Assembly (NCBI RefSeq): GCF_014651035.1
Contig: NZ_BMWC01000015.1
Span: 1-64,000, forward strand
DNA length: 64,000 nt
Direction of reading: 5' to 3'
From: Streptomyces lomondensis
Lineage (GTDB): Bacteria; Actinomycetota; Actinomycetes; Streptomycetales; Streptomycetaceae
Shown here: piece by piece, positions 32,578 to 41,391 of the stretch
How the letters are laid out: every line of letters begins with the position of its first letter
How positions within the stretch are numbered: the first letter of the stretch is position 1
Translations under genes and position numbers: made by a program
The notes under the pieces: generated by a model
Told to the model about the DNA's origin: nothing
Seen by the model: only the letters and a program-made list of their open reading frames with translations
The model's database searches: none

Positions 32578-35079
32578 TCAGTGCTGCGGACGCATCGACG
32601 GCCCCGGGACGACTCCCTGCCCCCGGCCTCCGGTTCCCGGGCCGAAGAGACCACCCGTGGAGTCCGTGCCGGTCTGCGAGGGGGAGGGCGACGGGGTGGG
32701 TGAGCCGCATCCGCCGGGGAGGTCGCCGCACGGTGGGGACGGTGTGGGAGAGGGCGTCGACGGGGTGGGTGTGGGGGCAGTGGGTGCGCTGGGGGACGGC
32801 GACGGGGGTGCGGAGGGCGCGCCGTTCTCGTTCGCGCCCTTGCCGAGTTGTGGCGCGGCGGGGAAGGAGAGGACCGGCCGGCCCTGGAGTGCCGCGGTCA
32901 TGTATCCGAGCCAGACCTGGGTGGGCATGTCGGCGCCGAAGACCTTGCTGTAGCCGCCGACCCCGGCCATCGACTGCAGGCCCGTGTCCTTCGGGTTCTC
33001 CTTGAACATGGCGACCGCTGTGGACAGTTGCGGTGTGTAGCCGATGAACCAGGCGGACTTGTAGTCGTCGGTCGTGCCGGTCTTGCCGGCGGCGGGCCGC
33101 CCCAGGGCGAGGGCGTTGGTGCCGGTGCCGTGCTTGACGACGTCCTGGAGGACGCCGGTCACGGTGTTCGCGGTCGAGGCGGGCATGGCCCGGGCGCCGG
33201 CGGGTGCCTGGAACCCGGGCAGTTGCCGGCCGGCGTGCAGGACCTTGGTGACGGAGTAGGGCTGGTGGCGGATGCCCTGGTCGGCGAAGGTGCCGTAGGC
33301 GTCGGCCATCCGGATGGCCGAGGGCGTGGAGGTGCCGATGTAGAAGCCGGCCGTGTCGTACTGGAGGCTGCTGCGCAGCAGACCGGCATCCAGCGCCTCG
33401 TTCTCCACGTTGTCGTAGCCGACGTACTCGCCGAGCTGGACGTACGGGGTGTTGACCGACTGCTCCATGGCCTTGCGCAGGGTGATGTAACCCCACTTGG
33501 TGGGCGTGTCGTTCTGCTGGTGCAGAAAGCCGGTGGGGTCGCTGCCGTCCGGGAGGTACTGGCCCTGCTGGTTCTTGATCCTGATGCCGTCGTCGCCGTC
33601 GAACTTGCTCTCCGGCGTGATGGGGGACGGCGGTTGGCCGGGGGAGAGCACGGCGCCGTGGTCGAGCGCGGCGGCGAGGTCGAAGGGCTTGAACGTGGAG
33701 CCGACCGGCACGCCGGAGCTGTCGGCGTTGTCGGTGTAGTGCCCCTTGTTCCACCCGTCCCCGCCGTACAGGGCGACGATCGCGCCCGTGGTCGGGTCGA
33801 CGGAGGCGGCACCCACCTGGACGTTCCGGTCGGCCGCCCGGTGGGCCGGGTCGAGGTGCTGCTTGCGCATCGCGGCCACCGAGGCGCTCAGCTCGGCCAC
33901 CCGGTGCTTGTCGAAGGTCGTGTAGATCTGGTAGCCGCCCTGGTTCAGTTCCTGGTCGGAGATCGACGAGTGCTGCTCGACGTACTGCTCGGCGGTCTGG
34001 ACCAGGTAGCCGATCTGCCCGCCCATCGAGCCGCGCCCGCGCATCGGCTCGGGCGTCGGGAAACCGGCGCGCAGGTAGTGGTCCTTCTGCGCCGCGCTGA
34101 TCTTGCCGATGGCCGCCATCCGCCCCAGCACGTACTTCCAGCGGGCCAGGGCGGGTGCCCGCTGCTGCGGGTCGTCGGCGTTCATCATCACGCTGGGCGC
34201 GTTCACCGTGGCCGCGAGGAACGCGCCCTGGCTGACGGTCAGTTTCTGCACGGGAATGCCGTAGTAGGCCTCGGACGCCGCCTCGATGCCGTAGGCGCCC
34301 CGGCCGTAGTAGCAGGTGTTGAGGTAGCCCTGGAGGATCTGCTGCTTGCTGAGCTTCCCGCCGATCTTCAACGAGATCATGATCTCGTCGAGCTTGCGCG
34401 AGAGGGTCTGGCTCTGGTTGAGGTACGTGTTCTTCACGAACTGCTGGGTGATGGTCGACCCGGACTGCACCTCGCCGCCCTCCGCCATGTGGTACACGGC
34501 CCGCAGGATCCCCTCCGGGTCGACACCGGGGTCGGTGTAGAACGAGGCGTTCTCGGCCGCGAGGAAGTCCCACTGGACGGAGCGGGGCACCTGGGAGAGG
34601 GTCACGTTCTGCCGGTCGACCTGGCCGACTTCCGCCATCTGGGAGCCGTCCGACCAGTAGAAGGTGTTCGCCTGGGTCTGCGTGTCCGGATTGACGCTGG
34701 GAATCGACACGGTCGCGTACGCGTAGACCGCCGCACCGAGCAGGCTGCCGCACACCGTCAGGAACACGCCCGCCAGTTGCTTCCACGACGGCAGCCAGCG
34801 CCGCACGCCGCGTCTGCCCGCCCGCGGATAGTCGATGAGCCGCCGCCTGCCCGAGGGCCGTCCCTGCGACGAGGTTCTGGCACTCCCCGGGACGCCTCGT
34901 GCCGGGCCCCTGCCTTTCCGGCGCGCCGACCCCCGGTTCGCCGCCTGGGCGGACCTGCGCATCTCCGCACGCGTCATCCGGGCCTGCCCGCCCGCGGGCG
35001 CTGCCTCCTGGAGGCCGCGGCCGCGGTGTGCGGCGTACTCGCCGTCCGGCCAGGGGGATTCGCTGCGGCCATCGCTCAT
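32578..35079 (-). CDS. class A penicillin-binding protein (bifunctional transglycosylase/transpeptidase)
   Basis: An 833-aa cell-wall synthase. A basic cytoplasmic tail (~95 aa) precedes one TM helix (LAGVFLTVCGSLLGAAVYAY). GT51 motifs are FLAAENASFYTDPGVDPEG and GGEVQSGSTITQQFVKN. The transpeptidase has GSTFKPFDLAAAL (S-x-x-K), SVN and KTGTTDDYKSAWF (KTG). The final ~90 residues are a Pro/Ser/Thr/Gly-rich low-complexity tail (SPSAPTAPTPTPSTPSPTPS), probably wall-spanning. In the GT51 E-D dyad the Asp following the catalytic Glu is Asn. Polymerises and crosslinks peptidoglycan on the outer membrane face. Confidence 0.92.
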   Translation of the reverse strand: MSDGRSESPWPDGEYAAHRGRGLQEAAPAGGQARMTRAEMRRSAQAANRGSARRKGRGPARGVPGSARTSSQGRPSGRRRLIDYPRAGRRGVRRWLPSWKQLAGVFLTVCGSLLGAAVYAYATVSIPSVNPDTQTQANTFYWSDGSQMAEVGQVDRQNVTLSQVPRSVQWDFLAAENASFYTDPGVDPEGILRAVYHMAEGGEVQSGSTITQQFVKNTYLNQSQTLSRKLDEIMISLKIGGKLSKQQILQGYLNTCYYGRGAYGIEAASEAYYGIPVQKLTVSQGAFLAATVNAPSVMMNADDPQQRAPALARWKYVLGRMAAIGKISAAQKDHYLRAGFPTPEPMRGRGSMGGQIGYLVQTAEQYVEQHSSISDQELNQGGYQIYTTFDKHRVAELSASVAAMRKQHLDPAHRAADRNVQVGAASVDPTTGAIVALYGGDGWNKGHYTDNADSSGVPVGSTFKPFDLAAALDHGAVLSPGQPPSPITPESKFDGDDGIRIKNQQGQYLPDGSDPTGFLHQQNDTPTKWGYITLRKAMEQSVNTPYVQLGEYVGYDNVENEALDAGLLRSSLQYDTAGFYIGTSTPSAIRMADAYGTFADQGIRHQPYSVTKVLHAGRQLPGFQAPAGARAMPASTANTVTGVLQDVVKHGTGTNALALGRPAAGKTGTTDDYKSAWFIGYTPQLSTAVAMFKENPKDTGLQSMAGVGGYSKVFGADMPTQVWLGYMTAALQGRPVLSFPAAPQLGKGANENGAPSAPPSPSPSAPTAPTPTPSTPSPTPSPPCGDLPGGCGSPTPSPSPSQTGTDSTGGLFGPGTGGRGQGVVPGPSMRPQH

Positions 35080-35223
35080 GCTTGCTTGCCTTCGGTGAGA
35101 TGGGAGGGCATGAGCGTAAGCGGCCGTATATGCGCGGGGCGGACGGTTTGGGCTGATGTTGACCGGCTTATCGCGCAGATATTCCGATCCTGTGCACCGC
35201 CTTGACCGGCAGCGGGCTCGTGG

Positions 35224-36378
35224 TCATCTGCGTGCGGGGGTGGGGAAGGACTTGTCGCCGAAGAGGACCCGGCCGGCCGCGGCCCGGCCGAGCGGCGTGC
35301 GCAGCAGGGGGAAGGCCGCCGCCGCCATGGCCGGTGTGCGCACCTGGGCCAGAGCCCTGCGCAGCGTGAGCCGACCTCGGAAGCGAGCGCGCAGCGCGGC
35401 ACCGTCGTAAGGGGACAGGGCGTCCGGCCGCCCGGTCCGCAGCGCGTCGTCGAGGACGGCGGCCGCGAACTCCGACAGCCGCAGGCACGGATCCAGACCG
35501 CCGGCGGTGAGCGGGGAGACCGCGCCCGCCGCGTCCCCCACCAGAAGCCCGTCGGCGCAGCTGATCCGGCGCAGCACGCCACCGACGGGGATCGGGCCGC
35601 CGCGCCGCTCCACCGCTTCCGGTCGGTCCGCGGAGGCCAGCCCGGGCGCCGACGCGCTGAACCGGCGCAGCGCCTGGCGCAGTCCCTCCGGGAAGCGGTC
35701 GGCATAGCCGGCGACGCCGACATGCGCGTGCTCCCCGTCGTTGATCACCCAGGCCAGGTAGCCGGGAGCGAGCGTGGGGTCGAGCACGCAGTGGAAGGTC
35801 GGCGGCTCGTCGTGCCCGGGCAGATCGAAGACCTCCTCGGCCCCGACCAGCAGGTGGTGGTTCCGGTCGAGCGCGAGGTCCCGGGCGACGCTGGAGCGGG
35901 CTCCGTCGGCGCCGACGACGAACCGTGCCGAGACCGCGGTCGGCCCGTCGCGGCCCACCAGGCGGAAGGTGCCGTCCTGACGGCCGGCGTAGCGCGTGCC
36001 CAGCGCGATCCGCACCCCGGCGGCGGCCGCGGTGGCCGCCGTCGCCGTGTAGAGGGGCGCCATGTCGCCCACGCGGTACTCGTCGCGGGCGCTGACCAGG
36101 CTGACCGGGCGGCGCAGGTCAGGGGGGTAGAGGAGCACCCGTCGAATCGGCGGGCCGAGGTGCTCGGGGGGCAGCGGGAAGTCGTCGAGCGTCTTCCGTA
36201 CGAAGATTCCCGTGGTGCGGATCGCGCCGGCGAGACTGGTCCGCCGGTCGACCAGGAGCACCTCGTGGCCGTGCCGGGCGAGGAGCGTGGCGGTGTGGAG
36301 GCCGGCCAGTCCCGCGCCGACGACGAGGACGTCGGTACGGGCAGTGGCCCCGAGGCTGTGGATGTCGGCTGGTTTCAC
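35224..36378 (-). CDS. FAD-dependent oxidoreductase, geranylgeranyl-reductase-like
   Basis: A 384-aa flavoprotein of the PHBH/GGR superfamily. TDVLVVGAGLAGLHTATLLA (FAD ADP-binding), FVVGADGARSSVARDLAL (DG motif) and GLLVGDAAGAVSPLTAGGLD (GD motif) are all present. It could reduce isoprenoid chains or hydroxylate an aromatic. The GTG at 36378 overlaps the XRE regulator stop (GTGA), so it is the third gene of a DUF2975-XRE-oxidoreductase operon, an unusual combination. The frame upstream of 36378 is antisense noise. Confidence 0.8.
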   Translation of the reverse strand: MKPADIHSLGATARTDVLVVGAGLAGLHTATLLARHGHEVLLVDRRTSLAGAIRTTGIFVRKTLDDFPLPPEHLGPPIRRVLLYPPDLRRPVSLVSARDEYRVGDMAPLYTATAATAAAAGVRIALGTRYAGRQDGTFRLVGRDGPTAVSARFVVGADGARSSVARDLALDRNHHLLVGAEEVFDLPGHDEPPTFHCVLDPTLAPGYLAWVINDGEHAHVGVAGYADRFPEGLRQALRRFSASAPGLASADRPEAVERRGGPIPVGGVLRRISCADGLLVGDAAGAVSPLTAGGLDPCLRLSEFAAAVLDDALRTGRPDALSPYDGAALRARFRGRLTLRRALAQVRTPAMAAAAFPLLRTPLGRAAAGRVLFGDKSFPTPARR

Positions 36379-36620
36379 AGCCGGCGTCCCGCAGGCGTGG
36401 CCTCGTCCGCGAGGTCCTCGGCCTCCCAGCGCAGCAGGTCCCCGGGCTGGCACTCCAGCACCTCGCAGAGCGCGCTCAGCGTGGTGAAGCGCACCGCCTT
36501 GGCGCGGCCGTTCTTGAGCACCGCCAGGTTGGCGGGGGTGATCCCGACGCGTTCGGCGAGCTCGCCCACGGACATCTTCCGCCTGGCCAGCATCACGTCG
36601 ATGTCGACGACGATCGGCAT
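36375..36620 (-). CDS. XRE/Cro-type helix-turn-helix regulator (YozG-like)
   Basis: An 81-aa DNA-binding protein. MLARRKMSVGELAERVGITP and LAVLKNGRAKAVRFTTLSAL form the HTH, and ALCEVLECQPGDLLRW closes it. This is the short XRE class regularly found behind DUF2975 membrane proteins. Start and stop overlap both neighbours (TGATG and GTGA). It probably binds the inverted boxes at 37125-37158 and autoregulates the operon. Confidence 0.88.
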   Translation of the reverse strand: MPIVVDIDVMLARRKMSVGELAERVGITPANLAVLKNGRAKAVRFTTLSALCEVLECQPGDLLRWEAEDLADEATPAGRRL

Positions 36621-37114
36621 CAGATCACCTCGGCCAGTTCTGCCTGCATCCGTGCCGCCTCGACGTCCCGCGCGACGGCCTGGGCGAGCAGCATCCGCAG
36701 CACGAGCACGATCAGGGCGACCGCGAAGACCCCGAGGGAGACCCCGCCCAGCAGGAGCACGATGCCCGGTGCCACGGCCTCACCCGGCGCCAGCACCACG
36801 CCCAGCGCGAAGACCAGGAGCGCTGCCGCGACGAACGCGCCGATCACGATGTGCACGTACCGGAAGGCGCCGTCGGAGAACACGTTTCCGCGTCGCACCA
36901 TCGTCACCAGCTGCCATACGCAGACCAGGGTGACCTGGGCCGTCAGGATGCCCAGGACCACGATCAGCGCGATCGGCACGCGCCGGCCCGCGAGGACGCC
37001 GTCGTCCATGCCGTTGGCCAGCAGCGCGACCATCACCGTCTGTACGAACACCGAACCGGCGAGCAGTGCCACCAGTACGGCACGCAGCGCAAGCACTGTG
37101 ATCTTCCCCATCAT
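36620..37114 (-). CDS. DUF2975-family membrane protein
   Basis: A 164-aa protein with four predicted transmembrane helices (around residues 5-28, 45-70, 88-110 and 118-145) and a FSDGAFRYVH loop between helices 2 and 3, as in DUF2975. Function unknown. Members pair with small XRE regulators, and the membrane protein may modulate the regulator. Two adjacent ATGs (37114 and 37111) follow AAAGGGG. Confidence 0.82.
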   Translation of the reverse strand: MMGKITVLALRAVLVALLAGSVFVQTVMVALLANGMDDGVLAGRRVPIALIVVLGILTAQVTLVCVWQLVTMVRRGNVFSDGAFRYVHIVIGAFVAAALLVFALGVVLAPGEAVAPGIVLLLGGVSLGVFAVALIVLVLRMLLAQAVARDVEAARMQAELAEVI

Positions 37115-37124
37115 TGCCCCTTTG

Positions 37125-37158
37125 ATCGAAACGCGATGGGAATCTATCGAGTTTCGAT
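37125..37158 (-). promoter_or_regulatory. paired inverted operator boxes before the DUF2975-XRE operon
   Basis: ATCGAAACGCGAT (37125-37137) and ATCGAGTTTCGAT (37146-37158) are inverted copies with one mismatch, centred 21 bp apart (two helical turns). The second is itself within the palindrome CTATCGA-GTT-TCGATAG (37144-37160). Well placed for autoregulation by the XRE protein. Confidence 0.6.
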
Positions 37159-37181
37159 AGGTAGGGCAAGGGGGAGACGCC

Positions 37182-38684
37182 TTACCCGGCGAGTTCGCCG
37201 CTGAGCGTGCCGTGCATCCGTGCGCTGGGCTCGTTCAGCCCGGTGATCTCGACGGTCCTGCCGCGCTGTTCGTACTTGGCCTGGACGGCGTCCAGGGCGG
37301 CGACGGAGGAGGCGTCCCAGATGTGCGCCTCGGACAGGTCGATGACGACCTTGCCGGGGCCGGCGGCGTAGTCGAACCGGCCCACGAGGTCGTTGGAGGA
37401 GGCGAAGAACAGCTCGCCGGTGACCCGGTAGACGACGGTGGAGTCGTCGGGGCCGGTGACGGCGGTGACCTCGGTGAGGTGGGCGACGCGCTTGGCGAAG
37501 ACGGCCATGGCGGTGATCGAGCCGACGACGACACCGACCGCGAGGTTGTGCGTGGCGACCACGCACGCCACGGTGACCACCATGACGGTGATCTCTCCGG
37601 CCGGCATCCGCTTCAGCGTCTTCGGCGCGATGGAGTGCCAGTCGAAGGTGCCCACCGACACCATGACCATCACGGCGACGAGCGCGGCCATCGGGATGTC
37701 GGAGACGACCGGCCCGAAGACCACGCACAGCACCATCAGGAACGCGCCGGCCAGGAACGTCGACAGCCGGGTGCGGGCCCCGGACACCCGTACGTTGATC
37801 ATCGTCTGGCCGATCATCGCGCACCCGCCCATGCCGCCGAAGAAACCGGTGACGATGTTGGCGACGCCCTGGCCGACGGACTCGCGGGTCTTGGAGGAGC
37901 GCGTGTCGGTGATGTCGTCGACCAGCTTGGCCGTCATCAGCGACTCCATCAGGCCGACCAGGGCCATGGCGAGGGCGTACGGGGCGATCGTGGTGAGCGT
38001 GTCCAGGGTGAACGGCACGTCCGGCAGACCCGGCACGGGCAGGGACGACGGCAGGGTGCCCCTGTCTCCCACGGTCGGCACCGCGATCCCCGCCGCGACG
38101 GTGAGGACGGTGAGGATGACGATGGACACCAGCGGCGCCGGGACCACGGTGGTGACCTTCGGGAAGAACACCATCAGGGCCAGCCCGGCGGCGAGCAGCG
38201 GATAGACCGCCCAGGGCGCGTCCGTCACCTCCGGTACCTGCGCCATGAAGATGAGGATCGCGAGGGAGTTGACGAAGCCGACCATGACGCTGCGCGGCAC
38301 GAACCGCATCAGCCGGGCGACGCCGACCGCGCCGAGGACGATCTGGAAGGCGCCGGCCAGGATGACCGCCGCGACGAGGTAGCCGAAGCCGTGCTCGCGG
38401 TTGAGCGGGGCGATGACCAGGGCCACGGCACCGGTGGCCGCGGAGATCATGGCCGGCCGGCCGCCGACGATCGCGATGGTCACGGCCATCGTGAACGAGG
38501 CGAACAGGCCGACCGCCGGGTCGACTCCGGCGATGATCGAGAACGAGATCGCCTCCGGGATCAGCGCCAGGGCGACCACGAGCCCGGCCAGCACCTCGGT
38601 GCGCAGCACCTTCGGATCGGACAGCCAGGACGGACGTCGGGAGCCGCGCAGCCACGCGGCCGGGGACACGGCGGAGGAGGACAA
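37182..38684 (-). CDS. SulP-family anion (sulfate/bicarbonate) transporter with STAS domain
   Basis: A 500-aa permease with about twelve hydrophobic segments. VALALIPEAISFSIIAGVDP and LFASFTMAVTIAIVGGRPAM are the SulP signature near the N-terminus. A short C-terminal STAS domain (KVVIDLSEAHIWDASSVAAL) ends the protein. It resembles the SulP type whose ions are sulfate or bicarbonate; no carbonic-anhydrase domain is fused. Monocistronic. Confidence 0.9.
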   Translation of the reverse strand: MSSSAVSPAAWLRGSRRPSWLSDPKVLRTEVLAGLVVALALIPEAISFSIIAGVDPAVGLFASFTMAVTIAIVGGRPAMISAATGAVALVIAPLNREHGFGYLVAAVILAGAFQIVLGAVGVARLMRFVPRSVMVGFVNSLAILIFMAQVPEVTDAPWAVYPLLAAGLALMVFFPKVTTVVPAPLVSIVILTVLTVAAGIAVPTVGDRGTLPSSLPVPGLPDVPFTLDTLTTIAPYALAMALVGLMESLMTAKLVDDITDTRSSKTRESVGQGVANIVTGFFGGMGGCAMIGQTMINVRVSGARTRLSTFLAGAFLMVLCVVFGPVVSDIPMAALVAVMVMVSVGTFDWHSIAPKTLKRMPAGEITVMVVTVACVVATHNLAVGVVVGSITAMAVFAKRVAHLTEVTAVTGPDDSTVVYRVTGELFFASSNDLVGRFDYAAGPGKVVIDLSEAHIWDASSVAALDAVQAKYEQRGRTVEITGLNEPSARMHGTLSGELAG

Positions 38685-39050
38685 GACGAGAGAAACCTGT
38701 CGTGCTCGGGCACGCCCGGCATCACGACGGGCGCGCGGGAAGGCGGGAAAAAGCCGGAGCGCCCGGCTACGGAGTCGCAGGCGGCGGACCGGCGGTGGGG
38801 AGCAGCGCGGTGACCGCGAGGGACACGGCTACTGCTGGAGGGCGAAGGGTCACGGTGGGCAGGCAGCGGCGCCGGGCATCAGGGGCATGCGCACGCTCTC
38901 TCCTGCGGACCTCGGTCTTCGCCGGGGGCTTCGTCGGCCCCGACACGGCTGAAGGTGTCAACGGGACTTACCCCGGCACGACCAGGAGACCGGCCTCGCG
39001 GTTCCCGCCGCCCGCTCCGAGGTCCTGAGGCCGTGTGTCCTACTGGAGAT
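38685..39050. other. intergenic region before the SulP gene and after arsC
   Basis: No gene is supported; the frames present are short and lack ribosome binding sites. It should hold the SulP promoter and leader (minus strand). No known riboswitch core was recognised. Confidence 0.4.
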
Positions 39051-39473
39051 TCACGCCTCTTGCTCGGCGTCGATCTCGGCGATCAGGGCCTCGATCCGGG
39101 TCCTGATCTCGTCGCGGATCGGGCGGACGGCCTCGACGCCCTTGCCCGCCGGGTCCTCCAGGGCCCAGTCGAGGTACTTCTTGCCGGGGAAGAGGGGGCA
39201 GGCGTCGCCGCAGCCCATGGTGATGACGTAGTCGGACGCCTGGACGGCCTCGGTGGTCAGGATCTTCGGCCGGGCGTCGGAGATGTCGATGCCGACCTCC
39301 CGCATGGCCTCCACGGCTGCCGGGTTGACCTTGTCACCCGGGACGGAGCCGGCGGAGCGGACCTCGACCCGGTCGCCCGCGAGGTGGTGGAGGAAGCCGG
39401 CGGCCATCTGGGAGCGCCCGGCGTTGTGAACGCAGACGAACAGCACGGAGGCGAGCGGGCTGGAGGAGGGCAT
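39051..39473 (-). CDS. arsC: arsenate reductase, low-molecular-weight phosphatase type
   Basis: A 140-aa enzyme. VLFVCVHNAGRSQMA contains the CX5R P-loop with catalytic Cys and Arg. GCGDACPLFPGKKYLDW brings the two further Cys (CGDAC) and the conserved PG-x-x-x-x-DW segment of arsenate reductases. It reduces As(V) to As(III), which the ACR3 pump on the other strand expels; in actinobacteria the partner reductant is thioredoxin or mycothiol. Divergent from arsR with a 68-bp control region. Confidence 0.92.
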   Translation of the reverse strand: MPSSSPLASVLFVCVHNAGRSQMAAGFLHHLAGDRVEVRSAGSVPGDKVNPAAVEAMREVGIDISDARPKILTTEAVQASDYVITMGCGDACPLFPGKKYLDWALEDPAGKGVEAVRPIRDEIRTRIEALIAEIDAEQEA

Positions 39474-39541
39474 CGGTTCTTCCTTCTCGGCAGATCAGGC
39501 CCGACTGGTATCAGTTCAGGGTGATGTGACAGTATCAGCCC
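39474..39541. promoter_or_regulatory. divergent arsC/arsR control region
   Basis: TATCAG occurs twice (39509-39514 and 39533-39538), and ATCA-N8-TGAT lies between. Probable ArsR operator and promoters for both directions; the boundaries are not resolved. Confidence 0.4.
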
Positions 39542-39850
39542 ATGATGACGTCAGTCGACACTGACCTGATCCGGGTTCTGGCCGACCCGCTCAGGCTCCG
39601 GATCGTGACCCTGCTCGCCCGAGAGACGCTGTGCACCACCCACCTGGTGGAGGAGACCGGCGCCCGGCAGACCAACCTCTCCAACCATCTGAGAGTGCTG
39701 CGCGAGGCCGGGGTCGTCGAGACCGAGCCGTGCGGCCGGTACACGTACTACAAGCTGCGCCCGGACGTCATCGCCTCGCTCGCCGGCCAGTTCGCCGACC
39801 TGGCCGAGTCCGCCCGGACCGCCGCCGACAACAAGAGGGCCTGCCCGTGA
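39542..39850 (+). CDS. ArsR-family metalloregulator
   Basis: A 102-aa winged-helix repressor. RVLADPLRLRIVTLLARETL, then TTHLVEETGARQTNLSNHLR (recognition helix) and a GRYTYYKLRPD wing. A single Cys (ETLCTTHL) replaces the usual CxC sensor, and two more Cys lie at CGRY and at the end (RACP), which is a different arsenite site layout. Likely senses As(III) and controls itself, ACR3 and arsC. The stop overlaps the ACR3 GTG. Confidence 0.88.
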   Translation: MMTSVDTDLIRVLADPLRLRIVTLLARETLCTTHLVEETGARQTNLSNHLRVLREAGVVETEPCGRYTYYKLRPDVIASLAGQFADLAESARTAADNKRACP

Positions 39851-40968
39851 CCCGCACCGAAGCGTCCGCGACCGCCGAAGAGTCCTCGGTCGTCGCGAAG
39901 CTGTCGACGCTCGACCGTTTCCTCGCCGTCTGGATCCTCCTCGCCATGGCCGTGGGCCTGGGCCTCGGCCGCGCCGTCCCAGGCCTGAACGACGCGCTGG
40001 CCAAGGTCGAGATCGGCGGCATCTCGCTGCCGATCGCCCTCGGCCTGCTGATCATGATGTACCCGGTGCTGGCCAAGGTCCGCTACGACAAGCTCGACGC
40101 GGTCACCGGCGACAAGAAGCTGATGATCTCGTCGCTGGTCGTCAACTGGCTGATCGGCCCGGCGGTGATGTTCGCGCTGGCGTGGATCTTCCTGCCGGAT
40201 CTGCCCGAGTACCGCACCGGCCTGATCATCGTCGGCCTGGCCCGCTGCATCGCCATGGTCATCATCTGGAACGACCTCGCCTGCGGCGACCGCGAAGCCG
40301 CCGCCGTGCTGGTCGCCCTCAACTCGGTCTTCCAGGTCCTGACGTTCGGCCTGCTCGGCTGGTTCTACCTCGACCTGCTGCCCGGCTGGCTGAACCTGGG
40401 CCACGGCGAGCACCTCGACATCTCCATGGGGAAGATCGCCCTGAACGTGGTCATCTTCCTCGGCATCCCGCTGCTCGCCGGGTTCCTCACCCGCCGTATC
40501 GGCGAGCGGAAACTGGGCCGGGAGACGTACGAGTCCGGCTTCCTGCCGAAGATCGGTCCCTGGGCGCTGTACGGCCTGCTGTTCACGATCGTCATCCTCT
40601 TCGCCCTCCAGGGGAGGACGATCACCTCGCAGCCGCTGGACGTGGCCCGCATCGCCGTCCCGTTGCTGGTCTACTTCGCGGTGATGTGGTTCGGCACCTT
40701 CGCCCTGGGCAAGGCGATCGGCCTGGCCTACGACCGCACCGCCACCCTGGCCTTCACGGCGGCCGGGAACAACTTCGAGCTGGCCATCGCGGTGGCCATC
40801 GCCACCTTCGGCGTCACCTCCGGCCAGGCCCTCTCCGGGGTCGTCGGCCCGCTCATCGAGGTGCCGGTGCTGGTCGCGCTCGTCTACGTGTCGCTGGCCT
40901 GGCGCAGGAAGTTCACCGCCCGTTCCGCCGAGCGGCACGGCCTGCCGATCCGCCGGGCGGACACGTGA
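39847..40968 (+). CDS. ACR3-family arsenite efflux permease
   Basis: A 373-aa protein with about ten TM helices. MMYPVLAKVRYDKL, GLARCIAMVIIWNDLACGD (the conserved Cys used in arsenite transfer) and TAAGNNFELAIAVAIATFG are ACR3 signatures that exclude the larger ArsB type. Starts with GTG within the arsR stop (GTGA). Pumps arsenite out of the cell, driven by the proton gradient. Confidence 0.92.
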   Translation: MTRTEASATAEESSVVAKLSTLDRFLAVWILLAMAVGLGLGRAVPGLNDALAKVEIGGISLPIALGLLIMMYPVLAKVRYDKLDAVTGDKKLMISSLVVNWLIGPAVMFALAWIFLPDLPEYRTGLIIVGLARCIAMVIIWNDLACGDREAAAVLVALNSVFQVLTFGLLGWFYLDLLPGWLNLGHGEHLDISMGKIALNVVIFLGIPLLAGFLTRRIGERKLGRETYESGFLPKIGPWALYGLLFTIVILFALQGRTITSQPLDVARIAVPLLVYFAVMWFGTFALGKAIGLAYDRTATLAFTAAGNNFELAIAVAIATFGVTSGQALSGVVGPLIEVPVLVALVYVSLAWRRKFTARSAERHGLPIRRADT

Positions 40969-41021
40969 TCCGGCTGTGTGACCGGACCGCTCCCTCCTGG
41001 AACACCGCCTAGACTTGCGGT

Positions 41022-41033
41022 TCCGATATCGGA
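41022..41033 (+). promoter_or_regulatory. PadR-type palindrome, copy 1
   Basis: TCCGATATCGGA is a perfect 12-bp palindrome 36 bp before the padR-like GTG. Its core CCGATATCGG recurs at 42710-42719 upstream of the permease. Likely autoregulatory operator. Confidence 0.55.
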
Positions 41034-41068
41034 TGCGGAACAGCCCGGCGGGGCGGGGAGGGGAACAG

Positions 41069-41371
41069 GTGCGGGAGTTCCAGCGGGGTGCGGTGCGGCT
41101 GCACATCCTGCACCACGCCGCCGAGGGCGAGGTCCACGGCGCGTGGCTGACCAAGGAACTGGCCGAACACGGCTACGACATCAGCCCCGGCACCCTCTAC
41201 CCCACCCTGCACCGCCTGGAAGCGGACGGGCTGCTGGTCTCCGAACAGCGAGTCGTGGACGGCCGTACCCGCCGCGTCTACCAGGCCACCCGAGCCGGGG
41301 AAGAGGCCTTGGCCGAAGACCGCAGGGCCCTGCGGGAACTCGCCCGCGAGGTCCTCGGCGACGAGGTCTGA
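41069..41371 (+). CDS. PadR-family transcriptional regulator
   Basis: A 100-aa protein. REFQRGAVRLHILHHAAEGE and LAEHGYDISPGTLYPTLHRL then EADGLLVSE and TRRVYQATRAG form the winged helix of PadR proteins, with a short C-terminal dimer helix. The GTG at 41069 follows GGAGGGG; longer frame starts at 41015 and 41033 lack one and would cover the palindrome. Convergent with the APC permease, whose promoter carries the same palindrome. Confidence 0.85.
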   Translation: MREFQRGAVRLHILHHAAEGEVHGAWLTKELAEHGYDISPGTLYPTLHRLEADGLLVSEQRVVDGRTRRVYQATRAGEEALAEDRRALRELAREVLGDEV

Positions 41372-41391
41372 GAGCCGGCGACCGTGCACCG

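Noticed and set aside
38685..39050. Sulfur-related riboswitch before the SulP gene
   Set aside because: No conserved core of SAM or other riboswitches could be recognised; GC-rich inverted segments alone are not evidence.
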